64,000 bases of DNA from Gnetum montanum (lineage: Eukaryota; Streptophyta; Gnetopsida; Gnetales; Gnetaceae). The notes beneath the pieces were generated by a model. That model was not told the origin of the DNA and searched no databases. It was given only the letters and a program-made list of their open reading frames with translations. The DNA lies in contig MNCI01020745.1 in the NCBI GenBank assembly GCA_015680685.1, forward strand, positions 540,193 through 604,192, read 5' to 3'. This document shows, piece by piece, positions 46,097 through 58,190 of this stretch. Every line of letters starts with the position of its first letter. Position 1 is the first letter of the stretch. The position numbers and the translations under genes were made by a program.

Positions 46097-47724
46097 GTAC
46101 ACCACAATTGGCAACTATCCTTTCAAATAAATATATTTAGAAAATTTAGTTAGGATTTTATACAACCTTCACATGGAAATTTATTTTGAATAAATAAAGC
46201 TCTATAGATATGCCCCTTTAAATTATAACCTTGCCACTTGTGTGTATATTACCTCTTCAAACTTATGTTATTACTTATAGCCACCATCATATATGTAATA
46301 TTTTTTTATAATACTTCACCACAACTGTGAGCTTGAAATATGAAACATGATTTCTCTTGGTGTAGTTTGGGCACAAGGATTTTTTGTTGTCGTACCACCG
46401 TTGCCTCGCTGCCTTCACCACCACATTAACTATCACCTCACTACCTTCACTATCATGTTAACTATCACCTTTCTACCTTCACCACAACATTGTCCATTAC
46501 CTTGTTGCCACATTACCCATTCACAAGAGTGGTCTCGTTATGATGAGCAGGCACATGTTAGATTTGTAGCCTCATCCAACACCCTTGGTGCATTGTTGTA
46601 AGTTCAGTTGATTGCAAACATGTTTTGAGCTCCACTTTTTGGCTCATATCTATCCTACAAATATTGGCACTTCCATTTCCATCACTATTGGAGGAAAATC
46701 ACACCTCTAGCCATCATGGTCCCCACATTGACATCGCCTTTGTCATTGCCATCGACATTGAAATTTGAACTCCCCATTTTGCTTGTTTGGTTTTTCTTTT
46801 AGTGTCTACAATTGGTCCTCTCTAGCTAGACTAAATCACTATTAAATGTTAATCACCTTTCTCTATTTTCTAGCTTACCTTGGCCATGCTAACAACATTG
46901 TTGTGCATTAGGGTTATCCATTTTCGTTTAAAAATTTTAGTCATTATTGTCAAATTTTTGGCACATAGGTGAGTGAGAAATTTTTTGGTTTTGATTATTT
47001 GTGTAGGGAAGAGCCATGATGTAGTGTTATTGGTAAAAATCCATATTTTCCCTTGAGCAGATGTTGTTTCTCAAGCAACAAAAATAATTAAAATGAATAA
47101 CTGCATTAATTGTTTCTGCTCTTGTTGGAGCAAGGATTTTGGTTTAATAAAGTTAACTCCCAATTCATTGTTGTTCCAATAACTTTGGATATTATTTCAT
47201 AAATTAATTGCAAACCTTCACTATTCCTTGGTTTAAACTATTTTCTTTCACTTTTCAAAGAAAAACTCCAATAGTTAGTCACAAAGGATTTCCCTTAGTA
47301 ACATTATAGTGCATTTCCCAACTGTAATGTTGTCAAATCACTCATAACGTTAGCCATGCATTTTTGTCAAAATTCTTATTTCAAGTTTTTTATTTTCATC
47401 AATGTCCTTAAACATAAGGAATTCTAACATGCTTATGCTAAATTAACTTAAAGCAAAAAGAAATTTTAATTGCCTATGTATCCATTTTAACTCAACAATC
47501 CAGAAATAATGAGAACTAAGAAATAATTCATCTCATACCCCCAATTACACTCCACATGAATATAACAACCAAAAGAGCAGCACTAAATGGATCATTTTCC
47601 AAAAATTAGATAAGCAATGTTACTTATGATCTTCAAATGCATATGTTTTTATTCTTATATATTAATTTTCCATATCTATTAGTATCATATTCCTACTCCA
47701 TAAAATGGCCAAAATGTGGCAACA
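46097..47724 (-). repeat. Left (3') LTR of element D, second part
   Basis: Continues the D LTR after C. It matches about 55752-57327, for example CCTTTCAAAT...AATTTAGTTAGGATT, the CACC/TGCC-rich stretch at 46385-46510, and the end CCAAAATGTGGCAACA. No gene. Confidence 0.9.
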
Positions 47725-47740
47725 TTTCATTCCCCCACCT
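47725..47740 (-). other. Polypurine tract of element D
   Basis: Plus-strand TTTCATTCCCCCACCT is the reverse complement of AGGTGGGGGAATGAAA. It lies next to the LTR end TGTTGCCACA on the minus strand, the expected place for plus-strand priming. Confidence 0.8.
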
Positions 47741-49029
47741 AAAACTCCTTTGAAATCCATGTTGTTCAAAATAACTCACTAACTAAATCATCAGCAAAAC
47801 AAGACTTTATTCAACATTTTTACAAAAGTACAAATATTTTTTGAAAAACTTAAGATTTAATAAAATAAAAACCTCATTCCTAATAACACTTTGGGAAACT
47901 ATACAAACTCAATATCAAGTAAACTATTCTATGGGTGGAAAGAGAATGGTTAGAGAAACTCTTTTAGGGATTCTCATATTGAAAGTCCTTTAATATGTAA
48001 TTTTAGTTGTAATAAATTCCTTCCTTTCCTCTTGTTGCTTAGTTGAAGCCTCAACTTGGTCTTCATCTTTGTCTTCAACACGTCTTTGCTTCTTGTTCAT
48101 CCAATTCTTCTACTACTGGCTTTTGAGGTTCTCTCCAACAAGTTTCTTTTGTGTCTTAAGACATAAAAGCCTCTCCCCAAGAATCATCTTTACTATACTC
48201 TCCTTGATATTCAGCTTAAGTGGTACATTCATGAAAACTACCCCAAACATTGGAATGTATGGAAAGTCCACCAATGAAAAATCTAAACTCATCTGAAAGT
48301 CAAAGTAAGAATGGGCTTCCACTAGATGCTCCATGGACAATTTCTTTGCAATAAGTTCTTAATACATGTTTTGGACAACATCCCACAACATATGAAATAA
48401 AAGGCCTTCTCATTTCCCTCTCTCCAAGTACCATCTTTCTTCCTCACACTTAAATACGTCATTAGCTTTCTCACTTAAGCCGTGAATTGAAAAATGATAT
48501 ATCTCTAAGAAATTCACATCTCCTTATATGGTGTAAGGTAAGTTTGAAATTCCCACCAATTTCACTAAACAACTTTGCCACTTAGTGAAAATTAATTATC
48601 TTTTCATCATTATACAATAGCCTAATTTGAGTTCCACTATTTAGTTGTTGAAATTAAATTTCCACAAAGTAGTTATCTAAGCATCACTCCCACTTACAAA
48701 TAATGATTATTTGAAATAATCTAAACTTAAATTTTTAAACTAACACTTTGAATTAAATATATTTAAACTAGTNAATTTAAGTTGTGGACAGTTGTCCAAA
48801 AAAAAACATTATACGAAAATTGCAACTCTATTCCATCTAGTATCACTAATTTGTATGTATCGTCAGATGATTTTTTCTTGATCTAAAATGGACCAATCCA
48901 TATTGCTGAAAATTTATTTGGCTTCTTCATATTCCATAATAACACCAAATCACTAACTCTAAAGTTCTCTTCAAATCTTTTCTATCGAACCATCTTTTGA
49001 CTAACTCTAAATCACTAACTCTAAAGTTC
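47741..49029 (-). other. Region downstream of integrase in element D
   Basis: No confident domain. Some minus-strand text near 48113-48340 could be the tail of pol. A 24-base string starting AAATCACTAACTC is repeated exactly at 48947-48970 and 49009-49032, separated by 38 bases. Position 48773 is an undetermined base (n). Confidence 0.45.
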
Positions 49030-49960
49030 TCTAAATATTCTTTAGTAAATTATCTTTAGCTATATCCATTTCAGCCTCTCTTTTGATGAGCAAGATCATG
49101 AAACTTCTATCTTTATTAGTTTTCTCACTACACTTTTGTACAAAATCTAAGGTTGAACTTATAATCTTGTTTGTAATTCTTGCAGGCAAACCATAAAGCA
49201 AGTTATAAGCTGATGTTCTAATAGCCTTCTTAAATCTAATATGATTAGTCCATAATGCAAATTGCAGATAATCAATCCAATTTCCTAGATTACCATCCAT
49301 ACACTTTTTAATTTAGGCAATAAGCGCTTTCTTTGTAGATTCAGCTAAGCCATTTCCTTGAGGATAATAATTTGAAGAGAAGAATACAAAGATGGATTCA
49401 TCTAATGCCCATGTTATAAGTTCTTCAAACTAAAAAGCAGGTCCATTATCGAATATCAACACTTTAGGAAGACCAAAACAACTTAGAATTAGATCTTCCA
49501 AGAACTTAATCACATCTGATGGTGAACTTTTTCTTAGAGCCTTTGCTTTAGACCATTTGGTAAAGTAATCAGTATCTTTAAAAATAAACTTATGTCCAGC
49601 TCTTGAAGGGGTTATTGTACTAATGAAATCTAAGCCCCATTCCTAAAATGGTCTATCTACAATTACTAGTTTTAAAAGACCTCTAGCCTTTTTTATCTTT
49701 GTTTCATGAACTTGACATTTGTAACACCTTTGAATTTTTGAACTAATATCTTGGTATATACTAGACCAATAAAAACCATAACAAAGTATATGTTGCATTG
49801 TGGATGAAGGTTCATGAAACAAATTGGAATGATCATGGAATTGTTCTATGATAAGATGAATTTGATCATTATAAACACATTCCAACAAAAACCCTTTGAA
49901 ATCCTTTATGTATAAAACCACAAATTTATTTGCCTTTTTAAAGAAAGCTCTATTTTGACT
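49030..49960 (-). pseudogene. pol: Integrase region of element D pol, broken
   Basis: Zinc finger: EQFHDHSNLFHEPSS, then RCYKCQVH (49690-49870). Core: DTDYFTKWSKAKAL near 49570, LIFDNGPAF near 49450, YYPQGNGLAESTKK near 49350, then WIDYLQFALWTNH and SAYNLLYGLPAR (49031-49300). Asp and Glu positions are largely kept. Only a few stops break it, fewer than in A-C pol. Confidence 0.85.
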
Positions 49961-49964
49961 TATA

Positions 49965-51380
49965 GTTAAGATATTGGAAAATTTTCATGTATCTAGGAAT
50001 TCTAGAATCTTGTCCTACCAATTTCCCTCATGATTATTAAGCACACATATTTCATATTCTATTACTATTCACTTGGCTAATCCCATTCATTTAATGGTTT
50101 TGCATATTTCTAATGAAAATTTGAAACTTTGAAGCTTTATGAACCACTTTCCTCTCTTCAATCCAATTTCCTTTTGGGCTAAAAATTGTTTGACTATAGG
50201 CTCAATTAGCGTAATATGAATTAATGAGCTTTCCAAGTAATGTTTGAAATGTTGAAATGCCTTAATAACCATAAATGCATATTTCTCAAAATCTGAATAA
50301 TTTAGCTCTAAACCTTTTAGTAGATACCTAAAGAACCTAATTTGTTCATCTTGACTTTCATCTTTTTGAGTTAAAATGGTAGCAATTGAATCATTTGAAG
50401 CAAAAGCATATAATCAAAAGTATTCCTTTAATTTTGGCTTTACCAAGTATGGAGCTTCTTGGATAGCCTTTTTAAATTCTGCTAAGGCTCTTTTTGATTC
50501 TAGTGTTTTCTCTGCTAGGACATATTTCTTTAGCATATGCATTAAAGGTTTAGTAATTTTAATGAATCCAAGGGTAAATTTCCCAACAAAATTTATCTTT
50601 CCAAAGAAAGATCTAAGAGACTTTTTTTGGTGGAATGTTCAATATTCTATGCTAATTGAATTTGGGAATTATCTATAGCAAGTCCTTCTTGATAGATTAC
50701 ATGACCTAGTAAAATTCTAGATTTAACAACAAAGATACATTTCTTAGGGTTGAATGAAATACCATACTCATGACATCTATCAAAAAATTGTTGAAGAGGA
50801 CTAATATGGTCTTCTTTCCTTGTTGAAAAGATAGTGATATCATCCAAATAAACCACAACAAACTTTCATATTAAACCTTTAAAGGCTAAATCCATTGCTC
50901 TTTAAAAATTAGCTCCTACATTTGACAATCCAAATGGCATACTTTGGTAAGAAAAAGTTCCCCACTTGGTGATAAATGTTTTTTAATATCTATCATCTTT
51001 ATCTACCATTATCTGATTATAGCCTAAAAAACCATCTAGGAAAGAATATACTTGACAACCTAATACTTTGATCAACATTTCACAAATTCAAGTGGGTATT
51101 TATTCATTTTTAGAAGTTTTATTGAAATTCCTAAAATCCACACAAAGTCTAATATCGTCATTTTTCTTTCTTACTAGAACAAGGTTAGCATGCCATGTCA
51201 AATATTGAACCAAATATATGATTCAAGCTTGTAATAACTTCTTGATCTCAACTTCCATAGCTGGCTTAAATGATGGATTAAATCTCCTTTATTTTTATTT
51301 AATTATCTTATGACCATTTACTAAAGGAATTTTATGTGTCATCACATCTGGTCTAAAAGTTTTAAGATCATCATAAGATG
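49965..51380 (-). pseudogene. pol: Reverse transcriptase and native RNase H of element D pol, broken
   Basis: RT: the catalytic centre MVYLDDITIFS is intact (YLDD at 50839-50850) and is followed by GISFNPKKCIFVVKSR and LLGHVIYQEGLAID. Upstream palm motifs are frameshifted (50880-51350). Native RNase H: LYAFASNDSIATILTQKDES, LNYSDFEKYAFMV and AFQHFKHYLE (about 50220-50420). This is separate from the RNase H at 51780-52150, so D has two. Confidence 0.85.
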
Positions 51381-51779
51381 AAGCAAAATTTTCCAAATTA
51401 TTTTTCAAGAAGTCATAATAAATTTTTCTTGAAGATTAAATTCTATTCCTTTATAACATTTAACATTTTTGGTATCTCAATAGATCCAAGATTCATTGCT
51501 TCATAAGCTTGATCATCTAGATTCTGTATATCTTTTCTAATAAGCAAATGTTTGCTAAGCTCATGTTCATAATCAATCACCTTTTTTCAAATGGGATCTA
51601 TCTTAAACCTTGATGTTATTTTAGGTATGATCTAACCTTTGAATTCTTACTTATTTATAATCCTGAGTACTTGATCATCATCTTTAAATACTTGTAAATT
51701 CCTTATGTTATCTAGTACTAATGGCTAATATTCTTTTTCGATCATAACACCTTCCTAACCTTCTATCTTTTACACATCT

Positions 51780-52160
51780 AATGTTTAAGCTGCTTTTGGT
51801 AAGTCATCTGCTATATAATTATCCTTCCTACCTATATGTTCTATTCTATCTCGATGAAATTGATCCAACATTTTGTAGACAAGCTATTTAAAAGGTTGCA
51901 AGAATGAGCTTTTTATCGCACAATTATCTTTAATCTATTCATAAACAAATCTTGAGTCTCCTTTTATAGTGATTGTCTTGATTCCTTTTCCCAATGTTTT
52001 TTTAATTCCAATACACAAAGCTTCATATTCAACCTTATTTTTAGTATAAGGGAAAGATAGATGAATTGCCTTTAATATTTTTTGGAAATCATCATCTACT
52101 AGAACTATTGCAACTCCTGCATCTTTTGATTTACAAGAACCATCAAACTATAGTTCCCAT
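51780..52160 (-). pseudogene. pol: Extra RNase H domain of element D, upstream of RT
   Basis: The minus strand shows all four acidic positions of a DEDD RNase H: FDGSCKSKDAGVAIVLVDDD (FDGSC at 52133-52147), KVEYEALCIGIKK (EYEAL at 52016-52030), KGDSRFVYE (GDSR at 51950-51961), and HIGRKDNYIADDLPKAA (51789-51840). It is preceded by W-E-L, as in archaeal-like RNase H of plant Tat elements. It lies after protease and before RT, unlike the Tat order seen at 21508-23640. Only one or two stops occur, so it decayed recently. Confidence 0.85.
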
Positions 52161-52164
52161 TTGC

Positions 52165-52740
52165 TCTCAACTTGAGATTCTTTTTTTTTTCCAAGTAATT
52201 AACTTCTTCAAGTCTAAAAAGTTTTGTTTCAAAAGCTTTTGTTTCAATAACCTTATTCTTTCCATTCAAAGTAATATTTTCACTCATCAAAGGTTCATTG
52301 TATATGTATATTTGATTTGGCTCTCCTTTCCAAGATAGCCACATGTGGGAATAATCTATTGAAATGTAACCAGAGAAATTTTTACTCCAACTTCTACTCA
52401 ACAAAAGACTATGTGAATCTGGTATGTCTACCACTTAAATAGTTACTCTACTTTTAATATGAGGTTCAAAAGCAATTTCTAATAAGACATTGGATAGCTG
52501 ATCCATAATCTTCACTCTACTTTTATCCATTTGGACAATCTTGTTATTTGATTTTTTAAGAATCAAACCAAGTTTCTTGCATATAAATAATGACATGATA
52601 GTAGATGTAGCTCCACAATCAACTAAACAATTATGAAGATACTTTTCCTTTAACTTCACTATCAAAAGAAATGAAGGAGCTTCCTTATCAAGGGTACAAT
52701 CATAGCTAGTTTTTTTTTTCTTGTCATTGTTGGACACATA
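52165..52740 (-). pseudogene. pol: Protease region of element D
   Basis: Active-site text CLVDCGATSTIMSLFI, with DCGA at 52609-52620 (usual form D-S/T-G-A). It is followed by a linker and DIPDSHSLLLSRSW, the LLGRPW-like segment at 52380-52434. A Lys/Glu-rich stretch follows (52165-52300). It would cut the polyprotein; the Ser/Thr of the triad is Cys here. Confidence 0.78.
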
Positions 52741-53060
52741 GCTTAACTCTAACTCTCCAACTCTGGATTTACCTTTAATGAACTCTAAAGCTTTTCTTTG
52801 CTAATCTATTATCTGTAGCAATTGATATATGCTGATATTTTCTTTGATATGTTTAAGATCTTCAATTAGATCATATTCTCCATCTTCATAAAAGCTTGCT
52901 TCTTCATCCATTTATTAAAAGATTGATTATGAATACTTTCATCTACCTAATCTTCTTTACTTTTATTTTTCTCTCTTCTATTTGGTTCAAAAACCTTTCT
53001 CTTAGTGGATGGATCAAAGATAACGTTTGGAGGCCCGGAAGTAGTTAATATTTCTTTTAA

Positions 53061-54220
53061 TCACAAATTATATCCATTTTCCTCATTATTGTTACACTCT
53101 TCATCTGATGATATATCATCTTCAAAACTTGAAAGAGAAGAAGTATCACTAAATCCATTGTTAGAAGATTTACTTACATAATGAACACTCGATAACTCAT
53201 TATCTAATTCAATATCAAGAAACTTGGACATAACAACATCACTTTCATCCTCATCTTCTACTAACTTAGTATCTTCATGTTTATGTTTTCTATTTTTCTT
53301 TTCCTCTTTGATATTAACTTTTACCAAAGTTTTTTCTAGTTTTACTACTTCATTAGACAAGTCTCTTATTAACTACCCCTTTTTAGATTCTTTGCTTTCA
53401 AATTTTTGCTTTTTTTTTAACATGAGATGAACCTGGTAATGGGAATAATCATTTTCTCTTCTCTTTTTTATGTTGTAACAATCTCTTCATAATTCAAGTT
53501 TAATTGTTTTTCTAACTATATAGCTTCGCTAAAGTATTCATTCAATGTTAGCAAGTTTGGAGTTCTTCTCAACCAAATTAAAATATTGGGATTGAAAGCC
53601 TTAAGATAAGTATCTCTAAGAACTTCTTCTAATGGTCTATATTGTCTTTAAAAGAGTCCATAAATTCATCAAAATTTAATGTTGATATCTTTAATAGACT
53701 CTTTAACTCCTTTCTTAGCTTGTACTAGCCCACAGTACAATTGTTGTTGATCCAATTGATTGCCAAATTGGACTAAGAAAAGACTTTTCATGTCATCCCA
53801 ATTTGTGATACTATTACTTGGCAAGTTTGAATACCATATTTGAGCCAGATCTTTTAAATTTACCACAAATAACCTACAAGCTTGATCTTGATGTTGAATA
53901 TTTGCATGAGCTAAAGCTAACTCAAATAAGTGAATGTATTCTTCTACTAAGTAAGGTTTTCTAGAAATAAAAGGATCAAGAAAATATTTATAAAATACCT
54001 TAGAAATATCATTGCAATTTTGAAATCCTAATGGTGTAATTCTTTGCCAAGGATTTGCCATCCTATTATAATTTCTTTTAATCATTGGACTCCTGTACTT
54101 CTTTGATCTTTTCTTATAGACTAATAAACCAGACAGAAGGGGTGATCTTCTTATCTTTCTAATCTTTACTCCTATTATTCTATTCTTCTTTTGATGAGTA
54201 ATTAAGCTTATAATCAAGAA
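53061..54220 (-). pseudogene. gag: gag and acidic linker of element D
   Basis: Gag core (53669-54217): PFISRKPYLVEEYIHLFELA, then WYSNLPSNSITNWDDMKSLF, the retrotransposon-gag signature (LP...SI..W..L...F), then VKESIKDINIKF. Before it is a basic start (KKNRIIGVKIRKIRRS). After a decayed stretch comes an acidic, Ser-rich part (53061-53360: VEDEDESDVV, then SSFEDDISSDEEC). No zinc knuckle is seen. Confidence 0.78.
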
Positions 54221-54395
54221 TTTCTTTAGAACCTTTAAAATCTTCCAAACTATTAGTCTATTTGATCATGAACTGAAAATAGTATCTAATTTCTTAAAGC
54301 CTTACTAAAAACAAAGAACTATTGGTGTGTAAGGATTATCAAGCTTAAAAACTTAGATGACAAATTTCCAGTCTTTCTTTTAGTGCCAAAAGAAC

Positions 54396-57327
54396 TATTC
54401 ACGACCATTTGGGACCAGACTACCAACGTGGGGGGCCTCATGGTCTCTTGATCTTCAGGACGTCATGGGATCAAAGGTGTTCTTCAAACATGGTTTAGGT
54501 GCTTACTAGTCTCTAGCAACACCAAGGCCCAAACATCTCCAAATAAACTGAGTAGTCATCAAACATACTAGATGTGAGTAAATGTTTACTATTGCAAATG
54601 TTGAAATGGTTGGGTTGTGTATAAAACTATAATCAGCTATCATAAAAGAGATTTGGCTAACTTTGTCAAATACTGTGAGTTGTTAAAGATTCCTATTTTG
54701 TTCAATAACTTAGTCTATATGATCCTTATAATACCTACTTGTAACAAATAAAATTTTGCCAAAACATTTTAGCACAATTCTATCAATCTACTCCTAATTT
54801 TTCCTAGAGAAAAAGTTTTAGAAGAAAACTAGTGAAATTTAGTGGACTTATATAGAGAAACAAAAAAGAAAAGTAAATGTCTATGAAATCTCAAATATTT
54901 AAGCAAGATAAATTAACACAAGAAAACACTTCTCAATAAAGTTATTGTTAATTCAATAACTATGAATTGTCCAAACTTCCTAAGCCCAACAAGTAATTTC
55001 ATAAAAGAAAATCTTATTATACTACCAAAAATTGCTACGTAAACAACAAAGTACGAGTCTCTATTATGGCTAGTTAATAGTTGTCAAAGATTGCATTCAA
55101 TAGAACTCCAAAAATTTGATAATTTCTTGATTGAAATGCTAAGGCAATATACTTTAAAACAATGAAGCTATTTTAGTTGTCCCAAAATACCAAATATTTT
55201 CCTAGATTCTCTATGCTCAAAATAGACAATTTGTTAAGACATTACTATTAAATTGCTCTTGAGGCTTTTAAACAACATAAGCTCTTTTATGGCTAATCTA
55301 ATAGAAGTCTAATATTGTGCAAAAACATAGCCATAAAAGCAATCTAGGACAAATCCAAAAGTTAATTGCTAAGCACAATATTATCTAAACCATTAACAAA
55401 GTAACTAAAACAACATGGGAATAAATGAACTCACAAGACTAAAAAAAAGTAGCCAAATTGATGTCTTTAGCAAGCCATCTTACAAGAATTCTTCAAATGT
55501 CTTTTTCCAAATCTTCCTCCCTTTAGTTCTACCTTTGAATGTCCTTTTATAGTGACCTTATGATAGTTATAATAATCAAGAGAAGTTATGGGGCTTACAA
55601 ATATCTTAGGCATATAAATTTATAACCACCTTAGGAGTTATAGTTTCCATGGGAATTATGAGAAATTTAAGTTAGGTTGCCAAGTGTTCCCTTGGTAATA
55701 AATATCATCAAAGTTATCATAGGACGTTACAAAAATTGGAGAAATATATGCCACAATTGGAAAGTATCCTTTCAAATACAAATATTTAGGAAATTTAGTT
55801 AGGATTCTATACAACCTTCACATGGAAATTTATTTTGAATAAATAAAGCTCTATAGATCTACCCCTTTAAATTATAACCTAGCCACTTGTGCGTAGATTA
55901 CCTCTTCAAACTTATGTTATCACTTGTAACCACCATGGTATATGTAATGTTTTTTTATAATACTTCACCATAGCTTTGAGCTTGAAATATGAAACATAAT
56001 TTTTCCTAGTGTAGTTTGGACACTACGGTTTCTTGCCATCATATCACCATTGTCTTGCTGCCTTCACAACTACATTATCCATCACCTCGCTACCATCACC
56101 ACAACATTGTCTATTACCTCGTTGTTGCATTACCCATTGGTAAAAGTCATGTTGCCATGATGAGTAGGTATGTGTTAGATTTGCAGCCTCATCTAGCACC
56201 CTTGAGGTGTTGCTGTATGTTCTAGTAATTGCGAAAATGTTTTGAGCTCCACCTATTGACTCATCTCTATCCTACACATATTGGCACTTCTAGCTCTATC
56301 ACTGTTGGAGAAAAACCACACCTCTAGCCATCATGGTGTCTGTGTTGGCACAACCTCATTGTTGCTATTGATGTTGGAATTTGAACTACACATTTTGCTT
56401 ATTTGGTTGTTTCTTTTAGGTTTTGTAATTGACCCTCTCTGGTTGAACTGAACCACCATTGAATGTTTAATCATCTTTTTGTGTTTTCTAGGTTACCTTA
56501 GCCATACTACCAATGCTATTATGTGTTGGAGTTATCCATTTTCATTTGAAAATTTTAGTCATTAATGTCAAATTTTCCACGTGCAGGAGAGTGACAAATT
56601 TGTTGGTTTTGATGATTTGTGTAGGGAAGAGTCATGATGTGGTGTTACTGGTAAAAATCCATTTTTTCCCTTAAGCAAATTTCATTTCTTAGGTAGCAAA
56701 AATAATTAAAATGAATAGTTGCATTAATCATTTCTACTCTTGTTGGAGCAAGGATTTTGATTTAATAATGTTAACTACTAATTCATTATTATGCTAGTAA
56801 CTTTGGATATTATTTCATAAATCAATTAAAAACCTTCACTATTTCCTAGTTTTAACTATTTTATTTCACTTTCTAGAATAGAACTCCAACATTTAGTCAT
56901 AGAGGATTTCCCTTAGTAACATTGTAGTGCATTTTCCAACTGTAATCTTGTCAAATTACTAATAACTTTAGCCATGAGTTTTTGTCAAAATTGTTATTCC
57001 AAGTTGATTATTTTCAACAACATCCTTAAACATAAGGAATTATAACAAGCTTATGCTAAATTAACTTCAAGCAAAAAGAAATTTTAATTGCTTGTGTATC
57101 CATTTTAACTCAATAATCCAACGATACTGAGAACTGAGAAATAACTCATCTCATACCCAAATTACTAACAACCAAAAGAGTAGCACTAAATGGATCATTT
57201 TCCAAAAATTAGATAGGCAATGTTACTTATGGTCTTCAAATGCATATTTTTTTTATTCTTATATATCATTTTCCATATCTATTGATATCATATTCCTACT
57301 CCCTAAAATGGCCAAAATGTGCCAACA
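54396..57327 (-). repeat. Right (5') LTR of element D
   Basis: About 2.93 kb and uninterrupted. It pairs with 31318-32679 plus 46097-47724. It ends ...CCAAAATGTGCCAACA. The primer-binding site should lie just left of 54396; the minus-strand text there (TTTTGGCACTAAAAG) is not of tRNA-Asp type and I cannot assign its tRNA. Confidence 0.88.
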
Positions 57328-58190
57328 ATAGACTAAGGAGATTATAGATCTTAAGGATTGTAAAAAGTTTGTGGAAGCCCAAGTGGCTAGTAGGGGCTCC
57401 TTATGAACCAAAGAAATCGAATGGGCATGCTATTAGAACACCATTCATGGAAATTTTACTCTTGCTAGGGATCTTACAGAGCAGAAGCTATAGACGGACT
57501 TGTTGGCCTGTAAAGCTAAGGAGTCGAGGGACTATTGTGCTTGGATCTTTGAATGGGGTTGGTCACAAAAGATCACAAGAAAAAGTATAACGTCAAATGT
57601 GAGAGTTACCGTAAGTGGCTGCAAGAGGAGTTCATAGAATAGCACAAGCTAGAGCTCTTCATGAAGGGGATCCATGTAGAGGATGCCTTCAAGCTATTTG
57701 AAGGCTCCTTGGTAGTCATTGATTCCACAACTCCTCAAGTCACTACTACTTCTAGGGAGATGACTACTACTTCATTTTTGTGAGAGTAACCTACATAGAC
57801 TGATATTAGTGAGAGCAACATCTTAAGCAGCATTAATCTCGGGGAGGTGAATTAGGCCCATATGATCAAAGACCAAATTCTCCATTGTTTAGAGGTTGGT
57901 TTGTGGAGCTTCCCCATAGAAGATGTTGTGCTCAAGTAATCCCAATTTTACTTGTTGTTTTTATCATTTCTTAACTTCTTTCATTTTAGCATGTTTTATT
58001 TTGGTTCAATTTGTAATTTTAACTTGTTGTTTGTTATGCTCATTGCTAATTAAATTATGTTTTAACTTGTTGTTTGTTATGCTCATTGCTAATTAAATTA
58101 TGTTATTATGGTATAGGTACCAAGTGACAATAATGGCCCCTGTCATGATGACGTTGGAAATGCTCCTCAACCACCTCTAGTTGCATGTTA
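57328..58190 (+). pseudogene. 3' part of the FCP1-like gene (continued beyond element D)
   Basis: Directly after the D junction the exon cut at 31317 continues in the same frame: TKEIIDLKDCKKFVEAQVAS, later LARDLTEQKL and LLACKAKESRDYCAWIFEWG. One frameshift sits in an A run near 57577, then EEFIE and LELFMKGIHVEDAFKLFEGS. A GT (57936) and a TATAG acceptor (ending 58116) bound a possible intron, followed by a short block reading VPSDNNGPCHDDVGNAPQPP then a stop. The phase at this last junction does not fit perfectly. A helical, charged protein; function unknown. Confidence 0.6.
58021..58104 (+). repeat. Perfect 43-bp tandem duplication
   Basis: The unit starting AACTTGTTGTTTGTTATGC occurs at 58021 and 58064, identical over at least 41 bases. 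It lies in a probable intron. Confidence 0.92.

Larger units (their letters stand above)
31318..57327 (-). mobile_element. Element D: Ty3/gypsy retrotransposon with LTRs of about 2.9 kb, carrying element C in its left LTR
   Basis: Left LTR = 31318-32679 plus 46097-47724; right LTR = 54396-57327. The two align base for base over long stretches. The internal part (47725-54395) reads on the minus strand as gag, acidic linker, protease, RNase H, RT, native RNase H, integrase, polypurine tract. The outer LTR end is TGTTGCCACATTTTGG; the other end has lost the canonical dinucleotide in both copies. D lies in an exon of the FCP1-like gene. An RNase H upstream of RT is unusual. Confidence 0.85.

Noticed and set aside
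46385-46510. CACC/TGCC-rich stretch in the D LTR considered as a host coding exon
   Set aside because: It recurs at about 56035-56150 in the other D LTR with indels that break any frame, so it is LTR sequence of biased composition.
48773-48773. An undetermined base (n)
   Set aside because: An assembly or base-calling gap of one position, not a biological signal. It lies outside recognisable domains.
54361-54395. Primer-binding site of element D
   Set aside because: The minus-strand text TTTTGGCACTAAAAG next to the LTR has the right place and a TGG start, but I could not match it to a tRNA 3' end with confidence.
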